Both the position numbers and the translations under genes were made by a program. Below, piece after piece: positions 52,337-61,438 of a stretch of DNA of 64,000 nt; position 1 is the first letter of the stretch; each line of letters begins with the position of its first letter. The DNA is taken from assembly GCA_004402915.1 (NCBI GenBank), contig SORU01000002.1:41286-105285 (forward strand), in the 5' to 3' direction. The notes beneath the pieces are model-generated. The model was not told the origin of the DNA, did not search any database, and saw only the letters and a list, made by a program, of their open reading frames with translations. Source of the DNA: Fidelibacterota bacterium MT.SAG.2. Its GTDB lineage: Bacteria; Fidelibacterota; SORT01.

Positions 52337-53033
52337 TCAGAATATGTAGCCGACTGAAATAATAATCCCTTTTGTTTTCAAAGCTACATCATCATCAACA
52401 GAATCTATATCCAATAATCCTAATGAATATAGGATTTCCACATATATTTTAGAATATCCTCTTTCCATCATGTAACCCGCGCCAATATTTAGAGCGATGT
52501 CTGTAGAAGAGAGAGTCTTTGATACTAAAACTCGTATCCGAATCAAAACTAATCCCCAACAGCTCGCCGGATGTTTTTGCCTCAATATCAGCGCTAGTTA
52601 ATATTCCTATATCCAAGCCGCCAAGACCATAGAGTGTATTCCCTGCACTGTTCAATTTATACTGCGCAAGTACCGGTATTGTCAGATACAATAGGTTTGT
52701 AGAAGATTCGAGTTTGAGACCTAAAATATCTGCGTTAAATTCTGAACCCTTTTGAGTAATAGATAAACCGCTTCTTAGATTTAGATTATCATTTATAGGA
52801 TATTCAATAACTCCTCCAATGGTGAAACCCAATTTCGAATCGGATGATAGATCGTCGGGATCTTCCGGGTCAACCGACATATTTGAACTTGTGATGCCGT
52901 AAGTAGCTCCAAATTTCACTTGAGCCATTGAAACGCTAATTAGTATAAGTACCAGCGCCATACTGCTAATTAAATGGATAATTGATTTTGACATCATTCC
53001 CCTCCTTCTGGTTTTGTTGATTAAATCACTCAT
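52337..53033 (-). pseudogene. Outer-membrane beta-barrel protein, frameshifted
   Basis: ORF 52449-53033 (signal peptide, 'VKFGATYGITSSNM...LGFTIGGVIEYPINDNLNLRSGLSI') and ORF 52337-52585 ('SSTDIALNIGAGYMMERGYSKIYVEILYSLGLLDID...GIIISVGYIF') are two halves in different frames; junction near 52515-52525. Confidence 0.7.
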
Positions 53034-53231
53034 AAAATTAAATTTTCTTACAAAATAACAATCCTGCCTTCCAGAGATTGCAATTAAAGCGCATAATATT
53101 GAATACTTTTTAGATACTTTTTAAAGATATGCCGGTTTATAAATGAAATGCAAGCTAATAAATTAATGAAGAAAGGTTCGGCCAACAGAGCCCGTTTAAG
53201 TATTGTGTGGTCAGGGCTAACCATCTTATCA

Positions 53232-53282
53232 GTGCGGTCAGGATTCCGCAGGAGTTTAGGCAACATGCCTCCTGACTCGCAC
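53232..53282. repeat. Family-A palindromic repeat
   Basis: GTGCGGTCAGG...GCCTCCTGACTCGCAC. Confidence 0.7.
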
Positions 53283-53597
53283 TCTCATATCCTTACGACG
53301 AGTGGTTTTGAATAAGAGCAAGTCCGCTAATTCCCCTCTAAAAAGAGGGGTGCCCGTAGGGTGGGGTGTGTAAAGAGTTAGCGTATATCGTTTGGCATAT
53401 CCTTCATCCATAGGATTGTTTCAATATAACTCTTGCATATTCTTAATTAGTGCTGTAATATTTTTCTCCGAGAAATCGGTTTACTTTGTGGCAGTCAGGG
53501 CAAGCCCTGACGCCGTATAGAAGTTAAGGGGCGGTCAGGATACAGAATAGTGTCTTTGACACCCTGACTCGCGCGGAAAAAACGAGGAATCTAACTA

Positions 53598-54629
53598 ATG
53601 CGAATTGGGATCTTAACGGGAGGGGGCGATTGCCCCGGATTGAATGCCGCCATAAGGGCAGTTGTCAGGCGGTCGATAGACGTTCATGGTCACGAAGTAT
53701 ACGGGATAAGAGACGGTTGGAAGGGATTGGTCGAAGGAGACGTCTATCAATTGAGTTCGTCTGATATGGCGGGTCTGATTCGTGAAGGTGGGACTATTCT
53801 CGGTACTTCCCGCACCAATCCATACAATGAAGAAGAAGATCTTAAAAGCTTAAAAGAGAACATAAAGAAATTCAAATTTGATGCTATAGTTGCGATCGGC
53901 GGGGACGATACGCTGTTGGTTGCCACTAAGCTCACCGAAGACGGGATTCCATGCGTCGGGATTCCGAAGACAATAGATAATGACCTGTCGGCTACCGATG
54001 CGACATTCGGATTCGACACTGCTCTGACAATTGCAGTGGAAGCCATCGACCGGTTGACCACAACAGCCAAGTCACATCACAGGACAATAGTAGTAGAGGT
54101 AATGGGCAGGCAAGCCGGATGGATAGCCCTTCATGCGGGAATAGCGGGCAGTGCCCACTGCATTATGCTCCCCGAGTTTAAAATGTCTGTCTCGGAAGTT
54201 GTGGGTCTGATCAACAAGCGGAAAGAGGCGGGAAAACGATTTCATATTATCGTCGTTTCTGAGGGAGCGGCGATCGGAGGCGATGACAGCATGGTTACTC
54301 AAGACGAGTCATTAGATGACTTCGGGAATATACGGCTCGGCGGCGTTGGAAAGTATGTCGGAAAGGAGATCGGCAAGCAGACGGGCGACGAGATTCGGAC
54401 TGTCGTGCTCGGTCACACTCAAAGAGGCGGATCGCCGACAGCATACGACAGGATGCTGGCAACGCGCTTCGGATTGGCAGCTGCGGATTACGTTAATAAC
54501 GGCGATTTCGGAAAGATGGCTGCGCTCAAAGGAAATGAAATAGTTCCTGTTCCTCTTTCGGACGCAACGAGTGAACTGAAACTCGTTCCGGCAGAACTCT
54601 ATGAACTCGCAAAAACGTTTTTTAGTTAA
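53598..54629 (+). CDS. pfkA: ATP-dependent 6-phosphofructokinase
   Basis: 'MRIGILTGGGDCPGLNAAIRAVVRRS...IPKTIDNDLSATDATFGFDTA'. Confidence 0.95.
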   Translation: MRIGILTGGGDCPGLNAAIRAVVRRSIDVHGHEVYGIRDGWKGLVEGDVYQLSSSDMAGLIREGGTILGTSRTNPYNEEEDLKSLKENIKKFKFDAIVAIGGDDTLLVATKLTEDGIPCVGIPKTIDNDLSATDATFGFDTALTIAVEAIDRLTTTAKSHHRTIVVEVMGRQAGWIALHAGIAGSAHCIMLPEFKMSVSEVVGLINKRKEAGKRFHIIVVSEGAAIGGDDSMVTQDESLDDFGNIRLGGVGKYVGKEIGKQTGDEIRTVVLGHTQRGGSPTAYDRMLATRFGLAAADYVNNGDFGKMAALKGNEIVPVPLSDATSELKLVPAELYELAKTFFS

Positions 54630-54631
54630 CA

Positions 54632-55831
54632 ATGCCTAAACTCACTCTCGATGACCTGAATCTCCTGAACAAGCGCGTTCTGATGCGGACTGATTTTAAC
54701 GTACCGCTTTCTTCCGCAGGTCAGGTTGAGGACGACCATCGGATCAGAGCTGCGATTCCGAGTATAGATAAAGTATTAGAGGATGGTGGAAGTCTTATTT
54801 TAATGAGTCATCTCGGCAGACCGGATGGAAAGGTTGAAGCAAAACTGAGCCTCAAACCTGTCGCTGAACTGCTTTCAAAAATACTTTCAAGAGAAGTAAA
54901 ATTCGCCGATGATTGTGTCGGAAAAGAATCGCTTGCTCTATCATCATCACTTAAAGCGGGCGAGCTGCTGCTTTTGGAGAATCTCCGCTTTCATAAGGAG
55001 GAAACGGAGAACGGGAGCGAGTTTGCTCAGGCGTTGGCGGTTCACGGAGACATATATGTCAACGATGCGTTTGGCACGGCTCATAGGAAACACGCTTCAA
55101 CGTATGGCGTCCCCGAGATCATGGATTCGGCAGTCGCCGGTTATTTGATGGATTCCGAAGTAAAATATATGAGCAGTATAGTAGATAACCCGAGGATACC
55201 GATGGTAGTTGTGCTTGGCGGCGCAAAGGTCTCGGACAAGATACCGGTCATAAAGAATCTTTCAAAACTTGCCGACGCTTTTCTCATAGGAGGAGGAATG
55301 GCGTTTACCTTTTTGAAAGCTATGGGGCATCCGATAGGGAAGTCGTTGGTTGATGAAAATCTGGTAGAGAGCTGCAAGGAGATATTGAGAGAGTTGAGCA
55401 AAAAAGGGATAAATTATCATCTCCCTACCGATTGCGTAGCGGTCAGCTCGATCGATTCACCGGAGTTGGGCGACGTATGTTTCATTGACGAACTTGGTGA
55501 TGACAAAATGGGTGTGGATATCGGACCGATGACGGTCGCGGAGTTCGATCATGTGTTGGAAGGGGCAAAAACGGTTATCTGGAACGGCCCAATGGGAATA
55601 TTCGAGGTTCCTCATTGGTCGAACGGCACTGTCTCTGTCGGCAAAAAGCTGGTTGAATTGACAAAGACGGGAACTACGACCGTAGTGGGCGGCGGAGATA
55701 CAGCCTCGGCTATGAAGCAGATGAATCTCTCAAACGATGTCTCTCATATATCGACCGGTGGCGGCGCTTCATTAGAGCTTCTTTCCGGTAACGCTCTGCC
55801 GGGTTTAGAGATGTTGCAGGAGAAAGAATGA
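54632..55831 (+). CDS. pgk: Phosphoglycerate kinase
   Basis: 'KRVLMRTDFNVPLSSAGQVEDDHRIRAAIPSI...LMSHLGRPDGK'. Confidence 0.98.
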   Translation: MPKLTLDDLNLLNKRVLMRTDFNVPLSSAGQVEDDHRIRAAIPSIDKVLEDGGSLILMSHLGRPDGKVEAKLSLKPVAELLSKILSREVKFADDCVGKESLALSSSLKAGELLLLENLRFHKEETENGSEFAQALAVHGDIYVNDAFGTAHRKHASTYGVPEIMDSAVAGYLMDSEVKYMSSIVDNPRIPMVVVLGGAKVSDKIPVIKNLSKLADAFLIGGGMAFTFLKAMGHPIGKSLVDENLVESCKEILRELSKKGINYHLPTDCVAVSSIDSPELGDVCFIDELGDDKMGVDIGPMTVAEFDHVLEGAKTVIWNGPMGIFEVPHWSNGTVSVGKKLVELTKTGTTTVVGGGDTASAMKQMNLSNDVSHISTGGGASLELLSGNALPGLEMLQEKE

Positions 55832-56610
55832 TCGGTCGGCGTTTACTCATAGCCGGCAACTGGAAGATGAATTTGGATCTATACGGATCTTATCAACTTG
55901 CCAAAATGGTCGCGGAAGGAACAAAGTCATTTGAGAATATTGATGTGCTGATAAGTCCGTCATTTATCTCTCTTGGAGTTATTGGTCAGAAACTTAAAGA
56001 TACGGAGCTGCTCATCGCTGCTCAAAACTGCCATTATGAGGAATCAGGAGCATTTACGGGTGAGATTTCGCTGGATATGATACGCTCTACCGGCGTGAAT
56101 TGGGTCATCATCGGTCATTCGGAGAGGCGCGCGCTTTTCGGAGAAAGCGATGAGATCGTAGCGAAGAAAATCAAGTATGCGCTTTTAAATCGGTTTCATG
56201 TTATCGGATGCGTTGGAGAATCACTTGAACAGAGGGAAAATAGGGAGCAGGAGGAGGTAGTACAGAAGCAGTTGGATACCATACTTCGGGACTTATCAGA
56301 GGGTGAATTAGAGAATCTTGTAATAGCTTACGAGCCTGTCTGGGCAATTGGCACGGGAAAAACAGCAACTCCGGAACAAGCTGAGGAGATGCATGAATTT
56401 ATCCGGAAGATAGTGAGTAAAATCGCGGGAGAAGATAGGGGAAAAAGTATTTTGATTTTGTATGGCGGCAGTGTATCTTTGCGGAATGCCGAAGAGCTGC
56501 TGAATCAAACTGATATCGACGGAGCTCTTATAGGCGGCGCAAGCCTTGAAGCGGAATCGTTTAACGGGATTGCAGCTATAGCTGAAGATATAAGTAAGGA
56601 GCAAGGATAG
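55828..56610 (+). CDS. tpiA: Triosephosphate isomerase
   Basis: 'LLIAGNWKMNLD...VNWVIIGHSERRALFGE...VIAYEPVWAIGTGKTATPEQAEE'. Confidence 0.98.
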   Translation: MIGRRLLIAGNWKMNLDLYGSYQLAKMVAEGTKSFENIDVLISPSFISLGVIGQKLKDTELLIAAQNCHYEESGAFTGEISLDMIRSTGVNWVIIGHSERRALFGESDEIVAKKIKYALLNRFHVIGCVGESLEQRENREQEEVVQKQLDTILRDLSEGELENLVIAYEPVWAIGTGKTATPEQAEEMHEFIRKIVSKIAGEDRGKSILILYGGSVSLRNAEELLNQTDIDGALIGGASLEAESFNGIAAIAEDISKEQG

Positions 56611-56611
56611 T

Positions 56612-56959
56612 TTGTATGGAATTTTAGTAGTAGTTCATATTTTTGTCAGTTTGACTCTTGTTATCACAATTTTAATGCAGTCGAGCAAAGGCGGGGGACT
56701 CGCCGGCGCTTTTGGCGGTGCGGGAACGAGCGCTGTTTTCGGAGGTAGAGGAGCTGCAAGTTTCCTGCAAAAAACGACAGTAGGACTTGTCGGGGCATTT
56801 ATGGTAATCGCCATCATGATCAGTTTTGCCTCGAATCCTGATAAAGGGAGTGTCAGCCTTATTCAGGAAGCTGCAAAGGAACAGACTACAGGACAGGGCG
56901 CAAGCTTGCCAACACCATCGGCTCCCGGTCTAACAGATGACCAAAACTCCGGTAATTGA
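56612..56959 (+). CDS. secG: Preprotein translocase subunit SecG
   Basis: 'LVVVHIFVSLTLVITILMQSSKGGGLAGAFGGAGTSAVFGGRGAASFLQKTT'. Confidence 0.95.
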   Translation: MYGILVVVHIFVSLTLVITILMQSSKGGGLAGAFGGAGTSAVFGGRGAASFLQKTTVGLVGAFMVIAIMISFASNPDKGSVSLIQEAAKEQTTGQGASLPTPSAPGLTDDQNSGN

Positions 56960-56968
56960 TCTTTTTCA

Positions 56969-57052
56969 GCCGAAGTGGTGGAACTGGTAGACACGCTGTC
57001 TTGAGGGGGCAGTGCTCTAACGGGTGTGCGGGTTCGAATCCCGCCTTCGGCA
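56969..57052 (+). tRNA. tRNA-Leu (GAG)
   Basis: Acceptor GCCGAAG/CTTCGGC, long variable arm, anticodon loop TTGAGGG. Confidence 0.94.
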
Positions 57053-57082
57053 CAAGTTGGGAGAATTTTAAATTATAAGGGA

Positions 57083-58210
57083 ATGCAGCGAATGAGAATC
57101 GTCTCTAATTTAGTTATTTGCAGCGCGCTGTTATTGCTTTCCGGACAGCTGCTTTTCGCGCAGGGCGGAGAGACAGACGAAGAAGCGAAAGAGCGGATAA
57201 TCAATAATCTTATGGTGGGAGCGAATAAGGCATTTACAGATGGAAACATTGCCGTTGCAAAAGATTCGCTGAAAAATCTCTTTGAAATGGATTCGCAATT
57301 TGCTCCGGCGTATTTCATTTACGGCAAGATCAATGTCAGGGAAAAGAATTATGTGGAAGCAGGAACTAATATTCGTCGTTCTATTCAGCTCGATCCCGAA
57401 AATGAAAAATACAGAAAAGAGCTTAAAAACATAATCGGTTTGAATTACAACGATGGTAATCTTGAGTATAAAAAGGGCAATTATGCCAAAGCGGTAGAGA
57501 AATACGATACTGTCTTGATGTTTGACGCCGGTTATTCCAGCGCTTATTACATGAAGGGCATAATCGCAAAGCGTCAACGAAACACTAAAGAATCCATAGA
57601 ACAATTCAGTAAGGCTATAAACGCCGATCCCACTATGTCAACTGCATACTATGCGCGTGGAAACAGCTACCTTTCTGACCGGAACTATGATAGGGCGATT
57701 CAGGATTTTGAAACAGCGACTTCGCTAAATCCTAATGATGCAAAGGCGTGGACGAATATCGGCGCGATCGAGCTTAACCGCAAGAACTACGACGAGGTAA
57801 TTGTAGCTACTCAGAAGGCGATAGAAGCCGATCCGAAAATGGCGAGGGCGTACAGAGATCAGGGTATAGCGTATTCTAAAATGGGCAACTGGACAAAGGC
57901 TGTTTCGCTTCAGGAGAAGTCGACGTCGCTCAACAAGAGAGATTCAAGAGCGTTTTTCCATCTCGCCGAAGCGTATAATCAGCTGAACAATTGTGAAGGC
58001 GCAAGAGATGCGGCTCTTACGGCAACGGGTATTAAAGCAACAAACGGCGGTTCATGGGTTGAACTCGGATTGGCATACAAATGCCTCACAATGGAAGCGG
58101 AAGCAATTGCGGCATTTGAAAAAGCCAAGCGCGATGGTCGGTGGAGAGAGGTAGCCGTTTATAATATTGACATTATCGTAAATAAGTCTAAATATAACTT
58201 AGACGATTAG
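57083..58210 (+). CDS. TPR-repeat exported protein
   Basis: Signal peptide plus repeated TPR units ('AYYARGNSYLSDRNYDRAIQDFETATSLNPNDAKAWTNIGAIELNRKNYDEVIVATQKAIEADP'); start corrected out of the tRNA. Confidence 0.85.
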   Translation: MQRMRIVSNLVICSALLLLSGQLLFAQGGETDEEAKERIINNLMVGANKAFTDGNIAVAKDSLKNLFEMDSQFAPAYFIYGKINVREKNYVEAGTNIRRSIQLDPENEKYRKELKNIIGLNYNDGNLEYKKGNYAKAVEKYDTVLMFDAGYSSAYYMKGIIAKRQRNTKESIEQFSKAINADPTMSTAYYARGNSYLSDRNYDRAIQDFETATSLNPNDAKAWTNIGAIELNRKNYDEVIVATQKAIEADPKMARAYRDQGIAYSKMGNWTKAVSLQEKSTSLNKRDSRAFFHLAEAYNQLNNCEGARDAALTATGIKATNGGSWVELGLAYKCLTMEAEAIAAFEKAKRDGRWREVAVYNIDIIVNKSKYNLDD

Positions 58211-58235
58211 TTTAAATTCTTAGGTGAAGTAAGAG

Positions 58236-58265
58236 CGGCGGTCCTTCGGATCGCCGTTTTTATTT
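58236..58265 (+). terminator. UUCG-loop rho-independent terminator
   Basis: CGGCGGTCC-TTCG-GATCGCCG followed by TTTTTATTTTT. Confidence 0.85.
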
Positions 58266-58285
58266 TTATTAAACACAGTTTAATA

Positions 58286-58338
58286 GTGCGAGTCAAGGCT
58301 TGCCCGCCTGGTATCAGTCGGACAGGTCCTTACCGCAC
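58286..58338. repeat. Family-A palindromic repeat (opposite orientation)
   Basis: GTGCGAGTCAAGG...CCTTACCGCAC. Confidence 0.55.
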
Positions 58339-58623
58339 TTCTGAAAAATTCCCCTCTATCAAAAAGAGGGGTGTTCCGGAGGAACTCCTACGGAGGATTT
58401 TGGCGAAGCCAAAAGACGGGGTGTGTCAGAAGTTATCTGAAGCGTTAAAATTTGAGATTGGCTTACGCCTGTCTTCGGCTGCCACGACCTGAAAAATCAA
58501 GTCTCGCCAGCCCGACTTATGTCTGGCAGGCAATGACAGAGGGTGAGGTTTTTCGGTAGTTGTCAAGTTTATAAATTTGGCAGTAAAAGTATAGAGAAAA
58601 ATGAAAATAAGATTTACAGCTCA

Positions 58624-59544
58624 TCAATCCTCGAAGATGAACTCTACAAACCCGATGGATGCTTCAATATCCATGACCAATTCGCCTTCTGTTTCACCCC
58701 AATTGGGACTTTCGTACACGTCATCTTCGACTTCAATGAGATCTTTCGTGTCAAATGAGGTGAATGCCGATACGTCGGCGTAGATTTTTACACCGATATT
58801 TCGTGGTAAAATTATTATCGTGGAGCTTATGCTGAGCTCCATCTGCACGTAACATTTTTCCGTTGTCTCGCCTGTGAAATCCAATGTACTTTTGCCAAGA
58901 CCACCCTCTATGGTCATATTCTCGAAATTTGCGTTGAGGAGATGTTTACCCCTGAACTTTGCCAGTCCCAGGGATATATTGAACTCCGACATCCTGATAG
59001 GATTGGGTTCATCAAAACTGATGAATGTCTTACTCGCGCCTGTTTCTATGTTGAGATTGCTAATCATCATGCCGGTGAAATCGAAATTTCCTTTAGTGGC
59101 GCCGGAGAATAAGTTAATATTTAAGGGAACTTTATCCGTGAATTTCAGATCCCATGAAGTCTTTTTTACCGATGAAAGTCCAATGTTTACATCATCTCCA
59201 TCAAAATCGAATTTGAAATTATCGTCGTTGAATTCGAAATCATCGTCCTCGTATTCCTCATCTTTAGATATGAGCCTGAAGGAGAGCGAAGGATCATCGC
59301 TGTCATACCTGAATCTCGGCCGCATTTCTTCGCTGTTATATTCAACTTCGATCATGAAGAGTTTGTCATATGGCGATTTAGTGAACCAGACCTTACCGCC
59401 GTTAAGTTGCAAATTCACTTCAAGACTTTCCTGATCGGCTAGATCCACTTCTTCAGAAAAGACCGACATCCTTTGTGCGTAAAGATTTCCGGCGCTGAGT
59501 GATAGAAAAATGGCAATGCTTAATATATATAGCTGCATCTTCAT
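58624..59544 (-). CDS. Exported beta-helix/'toastrack'-like putative adhesin-type protein
   Basis: Signal peptide; repetitive short beta segments 'LNINLFSGATKGNFDFTGMMISNLNIETGASKTFISF'; acidic C-terminal 'VEFIFED'. Confidence 0.55.
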   Translation of the reverse strand: MKMQLYILSIAIFLSLSAGNLYAQRMSVFSEEVDLADQESLEVNLQLNGGKVWFTKSPYDKLFMIEVEYNSEEMRPRFRYDSDDPSLSFRLISKDEEYEDDDFEFNDDNFKFDFDGDDVNIGLSSVKKTSWDLKFTDKVPLNINLFSGATKGNFDFTGMMISNLNIETGASKTFISFDEPNPIRMSEFNISLGLAKFRGKHLLNANFENMTIEGGLGKSTLDFTGETTEKCYVQMELSISSTIIILPRNIGVKIYADVSAFTSFDTKDLIEVEDDVYESPNWGETEGELVMDIEASIGFVEFIFED

Positions 59545-60122
59545 CTTAGATTCATTTTCGACAGCGATTTTTTCAATATTTCACGGGCGCGAAAGATGCG
59601 CGCTTTTACAGTGCCTATCGGCAATTCAAGCTCAATGGCGATCTCGTCGTAGCTCCTGTCCTGCTTGTGCCTCAAATTTATAACCTCTCTGTATTTTTCC
59701 GGTAGTTGATCAATCACGTTGTGGATGTTATTGATCATCTCGTTCCTTATTACGTCTGTCTCCGGATTGTAAGAGCTGTCCGGAATGTCCTGGGTTATAC
59801 TTCCATCCTTTGTCACAATAGGGGTATCAATTGACGTCGTGTTCAAACGCCTTTTCCTCAGGTGATCGATACAATTGTTCGATGCGATCTTGAATAGCCA
59901 CGTACTGAAGGAATACTGCTTATTGAAAGATTCAAGCGCATTATATGCCTTGATGAAAGCCTCCTGAACGAGGTCTTGTGTCTCTTCCTGGTTCCGGACC
60001 ATTCTGTAGATAATACCGTGGAGGGAATTCTTGTATCGCTCCATGATGATACCGTATGCCGCTTCGTTTCCATTAATTGCCTCATCTATCAATTCGTAAT
60101 CGGTTTTATCTTCACTGTTCAT
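59541..60122 (-). CDS. ECF-type RNA polymerase sigma factor
   Basis: 'QDLVQEAFIKAYNALESFNKQYSFSTWLFKIASNNCIDHLRKRR...SYDEIAIELELPIGTVKARIFRAREILKK'. Confidence 0.95.
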   Translation of the reverse strand: MNSEDKTDYELIDEAINGNEAAYGIIMERYKNSLHGIIYRMVRNQEETQDLVQEAFIKAYNALESFNKQYSFSTWLFKIASNNCIDHLRKRRLNTTSIDTPIVTKDGSITQDIPDSSYNPETDVIRNEMINNIHNVIDQLPEKYREVINLRHKQDRSYDEIAIELELPIGTVKARIFRAREILKKSLSKMNLR

Positions 60123-60382
60123 ATAATTTTACGTTTTGGGGGTTATAATTGTTGCGTTTAAACCGCACAAAGATACCCTGAAGCCAAGTAAGAGTCAAGA
60201 TAGCATGGGAAACAAACAGGGCTGATAATTCAATTTAGCCCGGCCATTCATGGCTGGACTGATAAATCAGGTCCCGCAATGACAACAAAAGAAACTAAGC
60301 ATTCACGCACTTTACACTTGAATAATCGACAAGTTGACGTTAGTTTTCAGTGTTGTATGATTATTAAAAATCAGTAGAATAT

Positions 60383-61069
60383 ATGATACGTGCCTTGATA
60401 TTAGACCTCGATAACACAATCATTGACTTCGTTCGATTGAAGGAGAATGCAATCGATTCGGGTTTGGCTTCAATGGCGGAAGCCGGATTAAAATTTGATA
60501 AAAAAGAAGCCCATAAGCGAATAATGGAAATTTATGAAGAAAAGGGGTGGGAGTATCAGGAGGTGTTTGATGATTTCATAATCGAGATAAATGACGGTAT
60601 TCTTAATTATAAATTTCTCGCTGCGGGGATTGTCGGCTATCGCAGGGCGAAGGAAGCATCGTTGGTTCCTTATCCACAGGTAATATCCACACTTTTCAAA
60701 TTAGCGAAGAGAGGATTAAAACTCGGCATTGTTTCGGATGCTCCCAGTCGGGAAGCATGGCTTCGGCTCTGCTATCTAAATCTTCACAACGTATTCGACG
60801 AAGTTGTCACTCTGACCGACACGGGGGAATTAAAACCAGCTCCTGAACCATTCAGGGAAATTCTGAGCCGTCTTAATGTCAGTGCCGATGAAGCTTTGAT
60901 GATAGGTGATTGGCCCGAGCGTGATATGGTCGGAGCAGCGTCAGTAGGCATGAAATCAGTTTTCGCGCGCTACGGTGATACGTTTGATACTGTAGAATCG
61001 GGCGCTGATTATGTGATAGATGATTTTAACGAGATTCTCGATATTATCGACAAGGAAAATGAAGGTTGA
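60383..61069 (+). CDS. HAD-family hydrolase
   Basis: 'ALILDLDNTIIDF...LGIVSDAPSREAW...EALMIGDWPERDMVGAASVGMKSVFARYG'. Confidence 0.92.
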   Translation: MIRALILDLDNTIIDFVRLKENAIDSGLASMAEAGLKFDKKEAHKRIMEIYEEKGWEYQEVFDDFIIEINDGILNYKFLAAGIVGYRRAKEASLVPYPQVISTLFKLAKRGLKLGIVSDAPSREAWLRLCYLNLHNVFDEVVTLTDTGELKPAPEPFREILSRLNVSADEALMIGDWPERDMVGAASVGMKSVFARYGDTFDTVESGADYVIDDFNEILDIIDKENEG

Positions 61070-61434
61070 CCGAAGTCGGCATAGATATTATTGAGATAGC
61101 CCGAATCGGAGACGCGCTGTCGCGATGGGATAACAAGTTCAGAAAGATGGTATTCACAGCTTCGGAAATTGAGTTTTGTGAGGCTCGCTCGAATCCCGTT
61201 CAGCATTATGCGGCGCGTTTTGCCGCGAAAGAGGCTGTCGCCAAGGCGCTAAAATCCTCTAAAACTCTCTTTTTAAAATGGACCGACGTTGAGATCGTCT
61301 CTCACGAAAACGGCGCGCCTACGATATCTCTCCACGGTGAATCGGAAACACTTTTCAATGATTTTAAACTCTCTTTGAGCCTTTCTCATTCCGTAAATTC
61401 TGCAATAGCCGTTGCGATCTTGTCGGATAAATGA
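61066..61434 (+). CDS. acpS: Holo-[acyl-carrier-protein] synthase
   Basis: 'EVGIDIIEIARIGDALSRW...YAARFAAKEAVAKAL'. Confidence 0.93.
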   Translation: MTEVGIDIIEIARIGDALSRWDNKFRKMVFTASEIEFCEARSNPVQHYAARFAAKEAVAKALKSSKTLFLKWTDVEIVSHENGAPTISLHGESETLFNDFKLSLSLSHSVNSAIAVAILSDK

Positions 61435-61438
61435 GTAG

